Assembly (NCBI GenBank): GCA_025766275.1
Contig: JAFKAC010000025.1
Location: forward strand, 558,001 to 622,000
From: Lactarius indigo
Lineage: Eukaryota; Basidiomycota; Agaricomycetes; Russulales; Russulaceae
Direction: 5' to 3'
Length of the DNA: 64,000 bases
Shown here: in pieces, positions 12,206 to 23,435 of the stretch
How the letters are laid out: the number at the start of each line of letters is the position of its first letter
How positions within the stretch are numbered: position 1 is the stretch's first letter
Notes under the pieces: model-generated
Seen by the model: only the letters and a program-made list of their open reading frames with translations
Told to the model about the DNA's origin: nothing
Databases searched by the model: none
Translations under genes and position numbers: made by a program

Positions 12206-13199
12206 GTAATGGACCGGTAGACGCAGCAAAGCACTGTACTGCACAAGGTACTGTAATGTTGCAAGAACGTGCATGACGTTATTGTAACACGCTCCTGTTA
12301 TCATCACTCCTCTAGAATCAGGCTTGGTTTGACGAGTTGTGGTCCTGGATCTAACTGGATGGCGTCGCACTCCAACTCTTGAAGTGTTGAGGGCCACAAC
12401 GATCAACAACGACAGCGGCCACTGGCCAATACGCCAAGACGGAGGTGTTTTCCAACAACCCCGCCCAAGTTCAAGACTGGTTGCATGCTGCCGGGGTCGG
12501 CGTTGGGGATGGCAAAGGGCGGGGATGGGACTGAGCCATCGTCTGTTGTAAGGGCCCTTTCTCATTCGTCGCGCATAATGGGGCATTCGAACGGGGTGCG
12601 CAAAGGGGGGGTATATTACAAACGGCGTTCGCCTACTATAGCGCTCACTAGTGGATTCGAGGGATGAAGGCGCGAGGGTCACGGAATTGCATTCCGACGT
12701 GACCAACTCGAAGAACAAGAAGATACAACCGATACAGTAATTTGTATATTCTGCCGTACTGTATCCACCTCTTCGGCACTAAGTCCATTATCAAGTTACG
12801 TATGTGCTTCCCCTTCAATGTACCCTCCGACCATGGCTCCATGGCCTGCTATCCTGTATTGCATTAATCAGCCCATCATCAATCAATCCATCGAATTGTA
12901 ACTGATGGCGAAAGCAATAAAGGAACCGTGGTGGAGCCGGTTCATAGGGGCTCCACGAGAAGAGGATGACTAGAGGACGCTATTCTTAGCCCGGGCCGGC
13001 TGAGCCAATTGATTATGTTGGCATGCGCACATTTCTTTAGACCAATAGCAAGCGGACATCTGACCCCAAAGCACAAATGGCTCCCGGAGCATCTACAATG
13101 GGCCGCCTACTACCTGAAGCTATAGCCGGTCCTCACTAGAGCTTTTAATGCCGAGTCATGACCAGTCGTCCTGATTAACGACACTAACCCCATCCCCAC
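12206..13199. other. spacer, unit 2 to unit 3
   Basis: About 1 kb without a convincing gene. It is collinear with 22952-23435 plus 24403-24840, where the LINE element is inserted, so it serves as the empty-site version of that insertion. A minus-strand frame of 208 codons across 12092-12718 has no family resemblance and overlaps the 4HB-2 end. Confidence 0.5.
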
Positions 13200-15019
13200 A
13201 TGTCTCCTGCGAAATCGCCCCAGGTCGTCAATGATGAGGAGACGCCTCTTCTCCACGATAGTGGTGCACAGCGAAAGCCGACACCGTTGCCCAAGACCCA
13301 GCTCTTCCTCCTTCTCTTGGTGCGCCTCGCAGAGCCCATTGCGTCCCATTCCATCAGCCCCTACATCAGCGAGGTAGATTTTCCGCTGATTTGCGATGCA
13401 CTGGCACTGATTCTATTGTTGCGTTCAGCTTGTCAGCGACCTTTCAATTGTCGGCGGCGACAGGCGGAAAGTGGGGTATTACACGGGGCTGCTCGTACGT
13501 ACCGTCCTACTACGTCTCGGCACCAACAATGGCCGCTCACCGAATTTCTATGCCCAGATGTCCCTACATTATGCCGCTGAAGCTGCCACTGTCCTCCAGT
13601 GGAGCCGTTACTCCGATCACATAGGGCGCAAACCAATCCTCTTATTGGGTCTCGCGGGCTCGGTGGTATCAACAATCCTGTTCGGCCTTTCCCGTTCCTT
13701 CTGGGCGCTTGTCCTCAGGTGCGCGTGACTGCTGCCCTATGGCAGGCCCTCATACAGTACGCTCACCCTCGCGTCATTCACAGTCGCTGTTTGAACGGCG
13801 TCTTGAATGGCAACCTCGGCGTCATAAAGAGTATGATCGCGGAGCTCACGGACGAGACCAACGTCGCGCGCGGGTTTTCGTTGTTGCCGATGGCTCGCGC
13901 GGCTGGTTATATGATAGGGTTCGGCGTTTCGCCTTATCTCTCTCTTCCCTTCCGCCGCTGACGACATCCTGGAACCATTAGGCCTTTCATTGGTGGCGTG
14001 TTATCGCGACCGCAAGATCACTGGCCAGATCGCTTCTCACATCCTTTCTGGGCCGAATACCCATATTTCTTACCGTGCCTCGTGGCCGCTGCCTATGCAC
14101 TCTTATCATTTGTCGTGACAGCAATATATCTAGAAGAGGTAAGCTTCCTAAAACTTTTGGGAGAGAATCGCGGGCTAATACGTCATCGTCGGAAGACGTT
14201 AGAACCCAACCCTACGCCAAAGGTCCAATCTGCGAAGACCAATCTAGACATAGTATCCCAGAAGAAGAGTACGACGAGCCAGGCCCCGAAGCAAGACCCG
14301 GAGGGGCCGTTACCCCTGCGCGCACTGCTCACGAGACCCGTCCTGGTATCAGTATCCAGCTACGCGATGCTCGCGCTGCTCGACATGGCCGCGATGGCGC
14401 TCATCCCGCTCGTCTGGGCGACGCCGGTCGAGTTCGGCGGGCTCAACCTCAACCCGGCCTCCATCGGCCTATGGATGTCCGGATACGGGTGTCTGAACGG
14501 CCTCGTCCAATTCACCCTATTCCCGCGCGTCGTCGCGCGTCTCGGACCCGGCCGCGTGTTCCTCACCAGCGTCGCGGCGTACGTGATCATCTACACCATG
14601 TTCCCATTCGAGAACCTCGCGGCGCGCGCGAAGAGCACGACTGTCTGGTTACTCGTCGCGCTGCAGCTCGCGTCGATATGCATCACCGATATGGGTTTCA
14701 GTGAGTCGTTTTTTTTTTTGTCTCTCCGTGATTTCGCTCCGTCGCTGACGAGCGCCCAGACTCGGTGTTCATGTTTATTGCCGCTGCCGCGCCGAATAAG
14801 CGCTCGCTTGGCGCCACGAATGGACTTGCTCAGACGGTGGTCGCCGTGCAGCGCATGGTCGCTCCTGCCGCGGCGGCCTCTCTGTTCGCGTTCTCCCTCG
14901 CCAACGACATATTGGGAGGTAACTTCACATACGTCGTGTTGTTGACCGTGGTATGCTTTGGGCTCGGCGTCGCGGCGCAGCTGCCGCGTCACACATGGAG
15001 GCATGGAGAGGGCAAGTAG
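13200..15019 (+). CDS. MFS transporter, intact copy (MFS3)
   Basis: Six exons, 13200-13373, 13429-13494, 13558-13718, 13784-13918, 13982-14700 and 14760-15019, join in phase to 504 residues, the usual size of a 12-helix major facilitator. The protein has a dileucine-like acidic N-terminus (EETPLLHD), motif A WSRYSDHIGRKP at about residues 95-106, the helix-4/5 block CLNGVLNGNLGVIKS, and IGGVLSRPQDHWPDRF. A hydrophilic central loop of about 60 residues (KTLEPNPTP...) precedes LLTRPVLVSVSSYAML and the C-terminal helix set ending GLGVAAQLP. This arrangement is that of the fungal ZRT/TPO-like MFS general transporters near ascomycete and plant ZIF1-type proteins. The substrate cannot be told. It is the only one of six copies without a visible lesion. 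Confidence 0.85.
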
Positions 15020-15553
15020 ACGACTAATGGATGGATTTTGTACGCACATGAGACGTTCCCTCGGATGTATAACAATACTAGTATCATATACCTTTTGTAA
15101 GATATAATGATGATGACGTCTTCTCGTCAGTGGTGGTAGGGATGCGGCGCTGCGTGGTGCACTGACCCCAGGTTTCCTCCTCAATCTAGATTTTGGAGCA
15201 GTGTGGTAATGTTCGGTGATCTGGTTAGCGTATGATCGTCGATGTGTGTATAGTACAGCTTAACCCATACCCTCTCCGTGGACTGTCTGTGCTATGGGTT
15301 ATAGGTTTTGAGAGGTTTGCTATGGCCCACAAACGGATTTTGGTGGATGGATCGGCCATGAGTTATCAGGGGACATGGGTTATCAGAGCTATGGGTTCAG
15401 CCGGGTTCAAGTTGTTTACAATGCCGGTCCCAGTTTAATTTATTTCATAAGCGAAATTAAGTCCAGAATCGGCAATCGCTACAGTTGTAAGCTAAGTTAA
15501 GGTTAAGTCGACCCGGTGCGAGATGCCTGTCGACCATTATCGTTAGACCCTGC
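15020..15553. other. spacer, tail-to-tail between MFS3 and 4HB-3
   Basis: 3' flanks of two convergent genes. The AT-rich stretch GTATCATATACC at about 15080 recurs after MFS copy 4 (about 20165), marking a shared 3' flank of MFS copies. No gene is seen. Confidence 0.4.
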
Positions 15554-16751
15554 TTAGTAAGGGGTAAAAAAAAAAAAAGGTGCAGAACTGATTTTCGGCT
15601 GGCTAGAGCGCTTAATTACGTCAGACTGATCTGAAGAAATCCCAAAACGGCCAGGATGGACAACTGGTTCCTTGGCAGTCGACCTGCCACCGTGACTCCA
15701 AAGGGTTTCCAAGGCACCTTTAATACCCCAAAATATCTGTGCAGTATTTAACTTCTGAAGGATAGGCCTATATGATGCTACATCAGCACACAATACTATC
15801 TCGCAACACCGCTGAGAAGAGCTTACGGTGTTGCTTTAATGGGCCCGGAATCAGCGGTAATCTATTGCAATAGTGACAGTGTCAGCCATGCAAATTTTAA
15901 TTCACATTTCCATGCCCACCTCTCTTCTCTCCACAATCATTGCAAACCGAATGTCCAATCCGAGTTCGGCCTACAGGGAGATATGTCACCTGAGTGACAC
16001 GAATAAGTATAAGGCGCACCTGGAACGCTTGGAGCACGTTAGATAATTCTACATCGCATCTCTTGATCCTCGTCAACAGATCCTTGCGTAGAAGGAATCC
16101 TTTGATGCCCCTTCTCTTCGAGCACTTCTGCAGCACCAGCTCGATCCTATCCAGCTCTCTGGTCCTTCGTCAGATCGTGAGGCTCAGGGAGTGTGATAGT
16201 CACCGGAAAGACGAACCTCTGAAGAGAACTCAGAATATTCCGCAAAGGACTTGGCAGTTCTTCCTCGCTCAGATTATACTTTTCGCAGACATCGACAACG
16301 ATCCCTGCGATTCTCGCGAGTTTTCCTAACACAATTTCGCACTCCCCTTTATATTGCTTCACTTCCTGGAGGCGCATTCATTAGAACATCGTCAAAGGAA
16401 ATATGTGTGTAAGACGTGCATCGCGCATGGTGAGCGCTTGAAGTAGGAGACCGGCGATGGGGGCGATGAATGGGAGGTTGGTTGCCAGCGAGCTCCCCTC
16501 CTTGAGAACTGTGAGCGATGTTTGAATCGCATTCATAGTAATGTCGTCATGCGGGTCGATGTGACAAGTTGGATCGGGCCCAGGGATGACGGTGGTACCC
16601 TCTGGCAAGAAACGATCAGCAAATAGCATCGTAGTGGTTCCTAATTGAGGTAATACTTACGAGCTGCCAGTGGGACCTGATTGCCAGACATTGCAGGACG
16701 AGACTTACGGGTCCTTTGCTTCAAGTCGTGAAAAAACTGTTTGGGAGACAT
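15554..16751 (-). CDS. MLKL-like 4HB protein, copy 3 (4HB-3, inverted)
   Basis: Minus-strand exons 16751-16661, 16601-16420, 16365-16217, 16158-16020, 15970-15920, 15861-15827 and 15767-15554 join in phase to 286 residues. It shares the basic start MSPKQFFHDLKQRTRKS and the same helix blocks as the other copies. Two extra codons (GP within VIPGPDP) lie early in exon 2, and the C-terminal exon is longer (AQIFWGIKGALETLW), like copy 4. The second intron has a GC donor, as in copy 1. The frame reads through 12 T (minus sense) to its stop. It is divergent from NLR remnant 3, so the receptor/4HB pair is preserved but flipped relative to units 1 and 2. Confidence 0.7.
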
Positions 16752-17180
16752 TATGGACAATGAATCAGTGGTGAGTGGGAGGTGCAAAGGTATTGGTATC
16801 TTCGTTTCCGCATGGAAGGAACGGTCCTGGCGGCAAAAAAAACGCATACACAGGCAGGCGATAGCTGTCAAGATGCTGTCCGCAGGCGGATTTCCAAGGA
16901 CACAGCCTACGAGATGCACCATGTGGTAGCCTGCTTGCACAATGTTGGTTTTGGGACACCTGACAGCTCTACCTAATGTATTAACGTAGGCCAAGAGGCT
17001 CAGATTCGAAGAGAGTGATAAAAACTTGAACGTCATTTGCGCATACACCCGGGCCGGTGGTTTGGGTACAGGTGCAGTACAAGATAATGGTTCTGACGTA
17101 ATCACTTGGGAGGAACTGAACATGATGTCTGCTGGCCTTAGCGCGGTGTCTTCGACTGTTTCTTCCAACTTTCAATCACC
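16752..17180. promoter_or_regulatory. shared divergent promoter, unit 3 (inverted)
   Basis: Inverted counterpart of 5382-5777. It carries TGACGTAA at 17094-17101, the reverse complement of the unit 1 octamer TTACGTCA. The flanking text (CAGCCTACGAGATGCACCATGTGG) aligns with unit 1 and unit 2 when reversed. Confidence 0.5.
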
Positions 17181-18050
17181 GTGATTTTGTTGACTGTCAT
17201 TTCTGTGCTTCGTGACCAAGCACAATCATTCCGAAAGTATCGAGGTGACGACAGGCAAAGGCTCGGGGGGACAGTGCATATCTTGTATACCTTGTCTACC
17301 AGTACTGTGCTTAGAGAGGGTATTGGTCTGGTATGTTGGTTCTTCTTTCTGCACGCCAGCTACGCTGCCACATGTGTAGCATTGCTGCCCGTAAAAGAAA
17401 TTCTCGCTGGTTTCGGAATTCTCCTCGTTGTATGTATCCACCGGTCACGTCCAGGATGTTCTTCTGTTTTCATATCTGCGACCCTCAGGCGGTCAAGGGC
17501 GTTACCGCTGAGTACGATACAATCTTGGACTTCTTTTTTGAATTGGAAAAATTCCTGACGCACCTCTATATTTATACCAAGGTCCCACCTATGATGGCGA
17601 TAGCCGAAATAATCGCGGAGATTCTTGTCGAACTCCTTGCCACCCTTGCCCATGCCACTCAAAAGATCAAGCAGGGACGATAGAGTGAGTATAACTCTTC
17701 GTGGGCGCGTCGTTTTTTTCTCTAGGCGATTACCAGAAGGGTTTGGGAAGAACCTTTTTGGGGAGGTGATGTCAAGGCTAATTCTGCGGAGATTCGATCC
17801 ACTGACGCCGCATGAGGAGGCCCAAACGACTGCCGCGCAAACATTGGAGGTCGTCTACGCCTTGTGAAGAATATGAGGGTAGGGTCATGGATGACGGGCC
17901 GCGTTCGTTCGCTTCTTCAACTCGTACTCGACTTGATGAGCACTTATCTTTGTTTCCTAGACGAAAAACCATCCTCGGTGAACGACGTTCGACTAGCCCT
18001 GGGTGTGTTTGTTTCACCTGTGGAAATTTGCGCAATTTGGGTGTGGTTCC
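17181..18050 (+). pseudogene. Goodbye-domain NLR remnant 3
   Basis: The plus strand carries the Goodbye domain: ISVLRDQAQSFRKYRGDD (about 17200), VHILYTLSTSTVLREGIGL (about 17275-17330) and ILAGFGILLV (about 17400). The PTYDGDSRNN/AEIIAEILVELLATLAHATQ part follows (about 17600), then ILRRFDPLTPHEEAQTTAAQTLEVVY (about 17785-17860). Frames switch repeatedly. Homology ends near 18050, where the sequence joins the 5' flank of MFS copy 4, so NACHT and everything after it are gone. Confidence 0.75.
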
Positions 18051-18406
18051 ATGGCCTCCATTACTCCGTATCATGTTTGTCACTCCATCAATCGAATCGC
18101 CGAATTGTAAAGACAAGGCAATACGGAAGTCATGGTGGACCGCTCTCGAGAAAGGGTGTTGTTATTCTTGGCCCGGGCTGGCTAATCCAATTCCACATCG
18201 ACATGCACAAATTTATTGAGACAGTCGTAAACGAACATCTGACCCCAAAGCAAAGTGGCATTACGGTTATCGCCGGAGTCGGAGCACCTACAATGGCCGC
18301 CTGCTACCTGAATCCATATCCGTGAGTCAGCCGTGAGTCACTAGAGCTCAGAAGCCGAGCTACGCTGAGACCCATTAACAACTCTTCCCCACCCCCAACT
18401 TTCCAC
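18051..18406. other. 5' flank of MFS copy 4
   Basis: Non-coding; collinear with the flank at 12840-13199 (blocks GGCTCCACGAGAAGAG-like and CATCTGACCCCAAAGC). No gene is seen. Confidence 0.4.
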
Positions 18407-20092
18407 AAGTCTCCTGTTAAATCGTCCCAGGTCGGAGCTGATGAGGAGACGCCCCTTCTTCGCCATGGCGGAGCACAGCGAAAGCCGACGCTGCTGCAGA
18501 AGGCCATCTCCTCTTCCTTCTTTTGGTCCACCTCGCAGAGCCAATTGTGTCCCATTCCAACGGCCCCTACCTCAGCGAGGTCGATTTCCCATCGATTTGC
18601 GACGTACTGGTACTGATATTCTACTTCACTGCATTCAGCTTGTCAGCGACCTTTCGATCGTCGACGGTGACAAGCGGAATGTGGGTATTGCATAGGGATG
18701 ATGTTCGTGCGAATTGTCTACTCGCCAGTCTCGCCTCGGCACCAGCACTTGCTCATCGAATGTCCCAGATATCCCTACATTATGCTGCCGAAGATGTCAC
18801 CATCCACCAGTGGAGTCGTTGCTCTGACCACGTAGCGCGCAAGCCCATCCTCTTATTGGGTCTCACGGGCTCGGTTGTATCGACGATCCTGTTCGACCTT
18901 CCATGTTCGTTGAACTTCGTTCTGGGCACTTTCCCTCAGGTGCATGTGACTGCCGCTCACTGCAGGCCTATTCGCTAACTTGGCGTCATAAAGGGTATGA
19001 TTGCGGAGCTGACAGACGAGACACCGTCGCGCGGGGGTTTTCGTTGTTGCCGATGGCTCGCGCGGCCGGTTATATGATAGGGTTCGGCCTATCTCTTTCT
19101 TCCCCTCCTTAATAACGACATTCTAGAACCTTCAGGCCTTTCATCGGTGGCGTCTTATCACGACCGCAAGATCACTGGCCAGATCGCTTCTCGCACCCAT
19201 TCTGGGCCGAATACCGATATTTCTTACCTTGCCCCGGCGGCTACCTATGCCCTCATCATTCTTCGTGACAGAGACATATCTTCCCGAGGCTTTTGGGGGC
19301 GATCTTGGGCTAATACGTCATCGTCGGAAGATGTTTGAACACAACCCTACAACAAAAGTCCAGTCTGCGAAGACTGATCAGGACATTATATCGCAGAAGA
19401 AGAGTGCTAGCCAGGCGGCGCCGCCCCGAAGAAGGACCCGGAGGAGCCGCTACCGCTACGCGCCCTGCTCACGAGACCGGTCTTGGTGTCGGTATCCAGG
19501 CTGCGCGATGCTCGGCATGGTCGCCATGACGCTGATCCCGCTCGTATGGGTGATGCCCGCCTAGTTCGGCGGGCTCAACCTCAACCCGGCCTCCATCGAC
19601 CTGTGGATGTCTGAATGGCATTGTCCAGTTCGCCCAGTTCCCGCGAGTCGTGCGCGTCTCGGACCTGGCCGCGTGTTCCTCACCAGCGTCGCGGCGTACG
19701 TGATTATCTACATCATGTTCCCGTTCAAGAACCTCGCAGCGTGCGCGGAGATCACGACTGTTTGGTTACTCGTCGTGCTGCAACTTGCGTCCATATGCAT
19801 CAAAGACATGGGATCCAGTGAGTCGTTTTGTTTCTCTTCGTGGACATCTAGACACGGTGTTCAAGTTCATAGCTGCCGTGCCGAATAAGCGCTCGCTCGG
19901 CGCCACGGACTCCTCAGACGGTGGTCAGCGCATGGTCGCACCTGCCGCTGCGGCCTCTCTGTTCGCATTCTCCCTGGCCAATGACATATTAGGAGGTTAC
20001 TTCCATTACGTCGTGTTGCTAACTGTGGTGTGCTTTGGGCTGGGCGTCGCGGCAGCTGCCGAGTCACATGGAAGCATGGGGAGGGCAAGTAG
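18407..20092 (+). pseudogene. MFS transporter copy 4, start codon lost
   Basis: Nearly full-length relative of MFS3 with the same exon blocks. The codon at the MFS3 start position is AAG (18407-18409) instead of ATG, and an in-frame TAG occurs at 19562-19564 where the intact copy reads VEFGG. Small deletions lie near 18990 and 19610-19640. The final exon (IAAVPNKRSLGAT ... GLGVAAAAESHG) is still readable. Too many lesions to encode a transporter. Confidence 0.85.
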
Positions 20093-20509
20093 ACGACGAA
20101 CCAATGGCTTTGTGCGTACATGATACATTCCCTCGATGACGATATTCAGGTGTATAATAGTACAAGTATCATATACCCTTTGTAAAATATAATGATATCT
20201 CGTCAATGGCCAGCGGCGGGAGGTAACGATGTGGTGCTAGGTGGTGCGCTATCCCAGGGCGTACAGGGTTTACTTCTCGACCCGGATCTCGGGGTAGTGT
20301 GGTATAGTTCAGGTAAACCAGGTGTGACCAGGCGTTTCGAGACCGGTTGGAGACAGGTTGATACGCTTTCCTCCTGCCTACAGATGTATGGCACATTAGA
20401 GGTGCAACACTGTTGCAATTCGTACCATGGGGTCGCGTTCTTTCTAATCACGTAGAACAAGCTTGTCTTCGTCCCAAATTTCCAATCTCTTGCCAGTTTA
20501 CAGTATAAC

Positions 20510-21300
20510 AGTGTCAGAATGCGACTCCTAAGAATTACTCTCCCAATGCGTGCTCCCAGGTATCCCTCGGAAGTTGTATTTCTACGCACAGTGAGACGCC
20601 TATGAGGAAATGTAAAAATATCGATCGAGACGACAGTCTGCGCGAAGCCATTCGTAGCGCCGAACAACCGCTTATCGGCGCCGCGGAAGAGAACACGCCG
20701 AACCCCATGTCAGAAATGGAGCGTGATAAGGGCTGCAACACGACGAGCGGCCACACGAGCCAGCACGTTCTCAAACGGAAATAGGACGTAGATCGCGGCG
20801 AACGCAGTCGCGCCAGTTACGACTACGCGCCCTGGGCCAAAACGCGCGACGAAGCGCGGGAAGAACGCAAACTAGAAGACGGAGAGCGCACTCACGCATG
20901 GGGATAGCCATAGACTGATAGAGGTTGAAGTTAGGTCGAGTCTGCCGAGCGCAATGAGCGCAGAACATACTCGTGGCATGAGCCCCCCAACAATGACGTC
21001 CAGCAGGGCGAGCAAGGCGTAGTTTGCGACGGACTTTAGTAGCGCGCATAGTGGCTGTGATTGCTCGGCATCCTCCTCAAATCGTGAGATCGCCCTCTCG
21101 GGGAAACTGTCTCCGTTGTCGTCCGCAGAGCGACTTATTGGTGAGGACCTGCGATTCACGGTCTTAATGACGGATCAATGCGTTATCGTATTGCTCAAGG
21201 ATTAAAGAGCCTGGACCTACCTCTTTGAAGAATATGGCGGTGAGGGTGAGCTGTGTAAGGAGAAGACAGATACCATCAGATGTGACCCATATGGTGTGGC
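20510..21300 (-). pseudogene. MFS transporter copy 5, minus-strand fragment
   Basis: Reading leftward: central-loop remnant, LLKSVANYALLALLDVIVGGLMPRV (about 21040-20960) matching LLTRPVLVSVSSYAMLALLDM, then LVVLQPLSRSISDMGF (about 20735-20690), NGFAQTVV (about 20640) and a C-terminal QLPRDTWEHALGE (about 20570). Only the second half of the transporter is represented, frames are inconsistent, and divergence from MFS3 is greater than that of copies 1-4. Confidence 0.65.
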
Positions 21301-21796
21301 GAGAAGTATGGGTCAGAGGAGCCTCCTGCGGTCGTGGAAGACACTAGGGGTTTTCAAAATTGCCGCAGCGGGCCGATCCAAGACCGATTCGATGTTTCCG
21401 GGCACTTGTCGCTGGTTTGCCAAGAGTTCGAACCGATCGGGTTAAATCTTCACTCCAACAACCCACACTGACGATGCAAATACAGCTTGAAGCGGTGCGC
21501 TAACCCGATTTTATCCCTCTTTTCGAGCCTCAAGCTCATGGCTTGCATCAGTACATTAAGTAGAGCTGTTGAGTGTCTCAGAACTGGCATTACCGAGTCT
21601 TCAAGAGCGCTATGTAGGCTACCGATATATCAGAGGCACTGTCCTAGGAGAACCGCAGGCGAAAAGCTACTATCGCCTGCCTGTGTACACCTGCCTGTGT
21701 ACACCTTCCTTTTGACGCCGGGGCTGTCCCTACTGGTCGACAATGAGGGTGCATACACCTTTCCATCTCCCCATTACCACCAATCTTCTCTCGAGC
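21301..21796. promoter_or_regulatory. 5' flank of 4HB-4
   Basis: The right part (from about 21500) resembles the promoters of the other 4HB genes (a CCTCTTTTCGAGCCT-like block, then CTGCCTGTGTACACC). The left part joins the MFS fragment directly, so the divergent NLR partner of this unit is missing. The octamer TTACGTCA is not seen. Confidence 0.4.
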
Positions 21797-22951
21797 ATGC
21801 CATTCAAACTGTTTTCTCGCAAGAAAAGGACCAGCCTTGCAACGTCTCAGGCTGACGATCGGCCTCCGGCTCGTTAGTATTTCCTAGGAGCCACAATGAT
21901 ATAATTTTCTGATTGTTTTTGGCCAGAGGGCACCACCATCGTCCCTGATCCAGCTCGGCAAATCGACACGCATGACGATATCACTATGAACGCGATTCAA
22001 ACATCGCTCGCACTTCTCAAGGAGGGGAGTTCCCTTGCAACCAAGTTCCCATTCATCGCCCCCATCGCCGGTCTTTTACTTCAAGCACTCACCATGCGTG
22101 ATGTACATCTTACCCGCATTTCCTTTGACAACGATCTGATGAATCCGCCTTCAGGAAGTGAAGCAATACAAAAGGGAGTGCGAAATCGTGATGGGAAAAC
22201 TCGCGAGGATCGCGGGGATCATCGTCAATGTCTGTGAAAAGTATAACCTGAGTGAGGAAGAACTGCCGAATACTCTGCGGGATATTCTGAGTTCTCTTCA
22301 AAGGTTCGTCTCTTTCGTGACTATCGCGCGAGCTGAGCCTCACGATCTGACGAAGGACCAGAGAGTTGGACAGGATCGAGAGGGTGCTAAAGAAGTGCTC
22401 GAAGAGAAAGGGTATCAAAGGGGTGCTTCTACGCAAGGATCTGTTGACGAATATCAGGCAATGTGATGTGGAGATATCTAACGTGCTTCAAGCGTTCCAG
22501 GTCCGCATTTTGCTCGTTCGTGCGGTTGCATGATATATCTCCCTGTAGGCTGAACTTGGATTGGACATTCGGTTTGCATTGATCGTGGAGAGAAGAGAGG
22601 TGGGCGCACCAACATGAGTTAAAACTCGTGGCACGGCTGACACCCTTACTGCTGTAATAATAGGTCACCATCGACTCTGGCCCAATTGGCGCAATGCCGT
22701 AAGCTCTTCTCGTTTGCAAGATACTATCGTGTGCTGATATCGGATCTTCTAGGTGCCTTCCTCCGAAGTCGAGTTCTGCAGAGATGTTTTGGAGCGCCTT
22801 GAATGCTCTTTGGGGTGTCAGGTTGAATAGGAAGGAAGCGATTGTCGGTCCTGGGCAATTTGGGACTTGTTTAGATCAGTCCAACGTAAATAGTCAGCCG
22901 AAGATCGCGCAATCAGTGCTGTACACTTTTTTTTTTTTTACCCCTGAGTGA
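21797..22951 (+). CDS. MLKL-like 4HB protein, copy 4 (4HB-4)
   Basis: Exons 21797-21872, 21927-22102, 22155-22303, 22362-22500, 22549-22599, 22664-22698 and 22753-22951 join in phase to 274 residues. The helix blocks match the other copies (FPFIAPIAGLLLQAL, EVKQYKRECEIV, NVCEKYNLSEEEL, ELDRIERVLKKC). The N-terminus is shorter and different (MPFKLFSRKKRTSL) but still strongly basic. The C-terminal exon contains SSAEMFWSALNALWGVRL, related to 4HB-3 rather than to 4HB-1/2, and reads through 13 T. The gene stands alone, with no NLR beside it. 4HB assignment by pattern; effector role inferred. Confidence 0.7.
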
Positions 22952-23435
22952 AGTTATAGGCCCTCTGACGAAGTCTACTACAGTAACATAGCGATTTCCA
23001 ATTCTGGGCTCACTGTACAGCAATACCTTATTACCTTATACCAAACTGGGACACTTTGTATCCAACGTGATTCCGAGTCATGTTAACTGTATACGCCTTA
23101 TCCTTCCTCTAAACTCGGGCTTGACGGCATGCTTTGCTGGTGTGTCTGTGGCTCTGGATCTCAGTAATATTACAAACTCGATGAAATTGCACACCAATTC
23201 TCTAAATGTTGAGGTCCAACCATCAACAACGACAACAGCCACTGGCACGCCGCATCTAAGATCGAGACTACATGCCGCCAGTGTCGGGTGTGGCAGTGGC
23301 AGCCTCTCTGCACGTGTTCTGCGCCAGGACGGGAATCTATATCTACGTCCCTCAGCCATCGCCTGCTGCGAGGGCCCCTCCCCGTTCGCGTTCCCCTCCC
23401 CTTTCCTAACTCAATGCGCATAACGAGGCATCGAA
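22952..23435. other. 3' flank of 4HB-4
   Basis: Non-coding, collinear with the 4HB-2 flank (about 12206-12590). It ends at the LINE target site. Confidence 0.4.

Noticed and set aside
12092..12718. 208-codon minus-strand frame downstream of 4HB-2
   Set aside because: It overlaps the 4HB-2 coding end, has no recognisable domain, and the corresponding frame in the paralogous spacer near 23.1-23.7 kb is not conserved in sequence.
14075..14704. 209-codon open frame inside MFS3 in another frame, rich in Arg/Ala/His
   Set aside because: It is a shadow of the GC-rich MFS3 exon 5; its codon pattern follows the transporter frame and it lacks any family motif.
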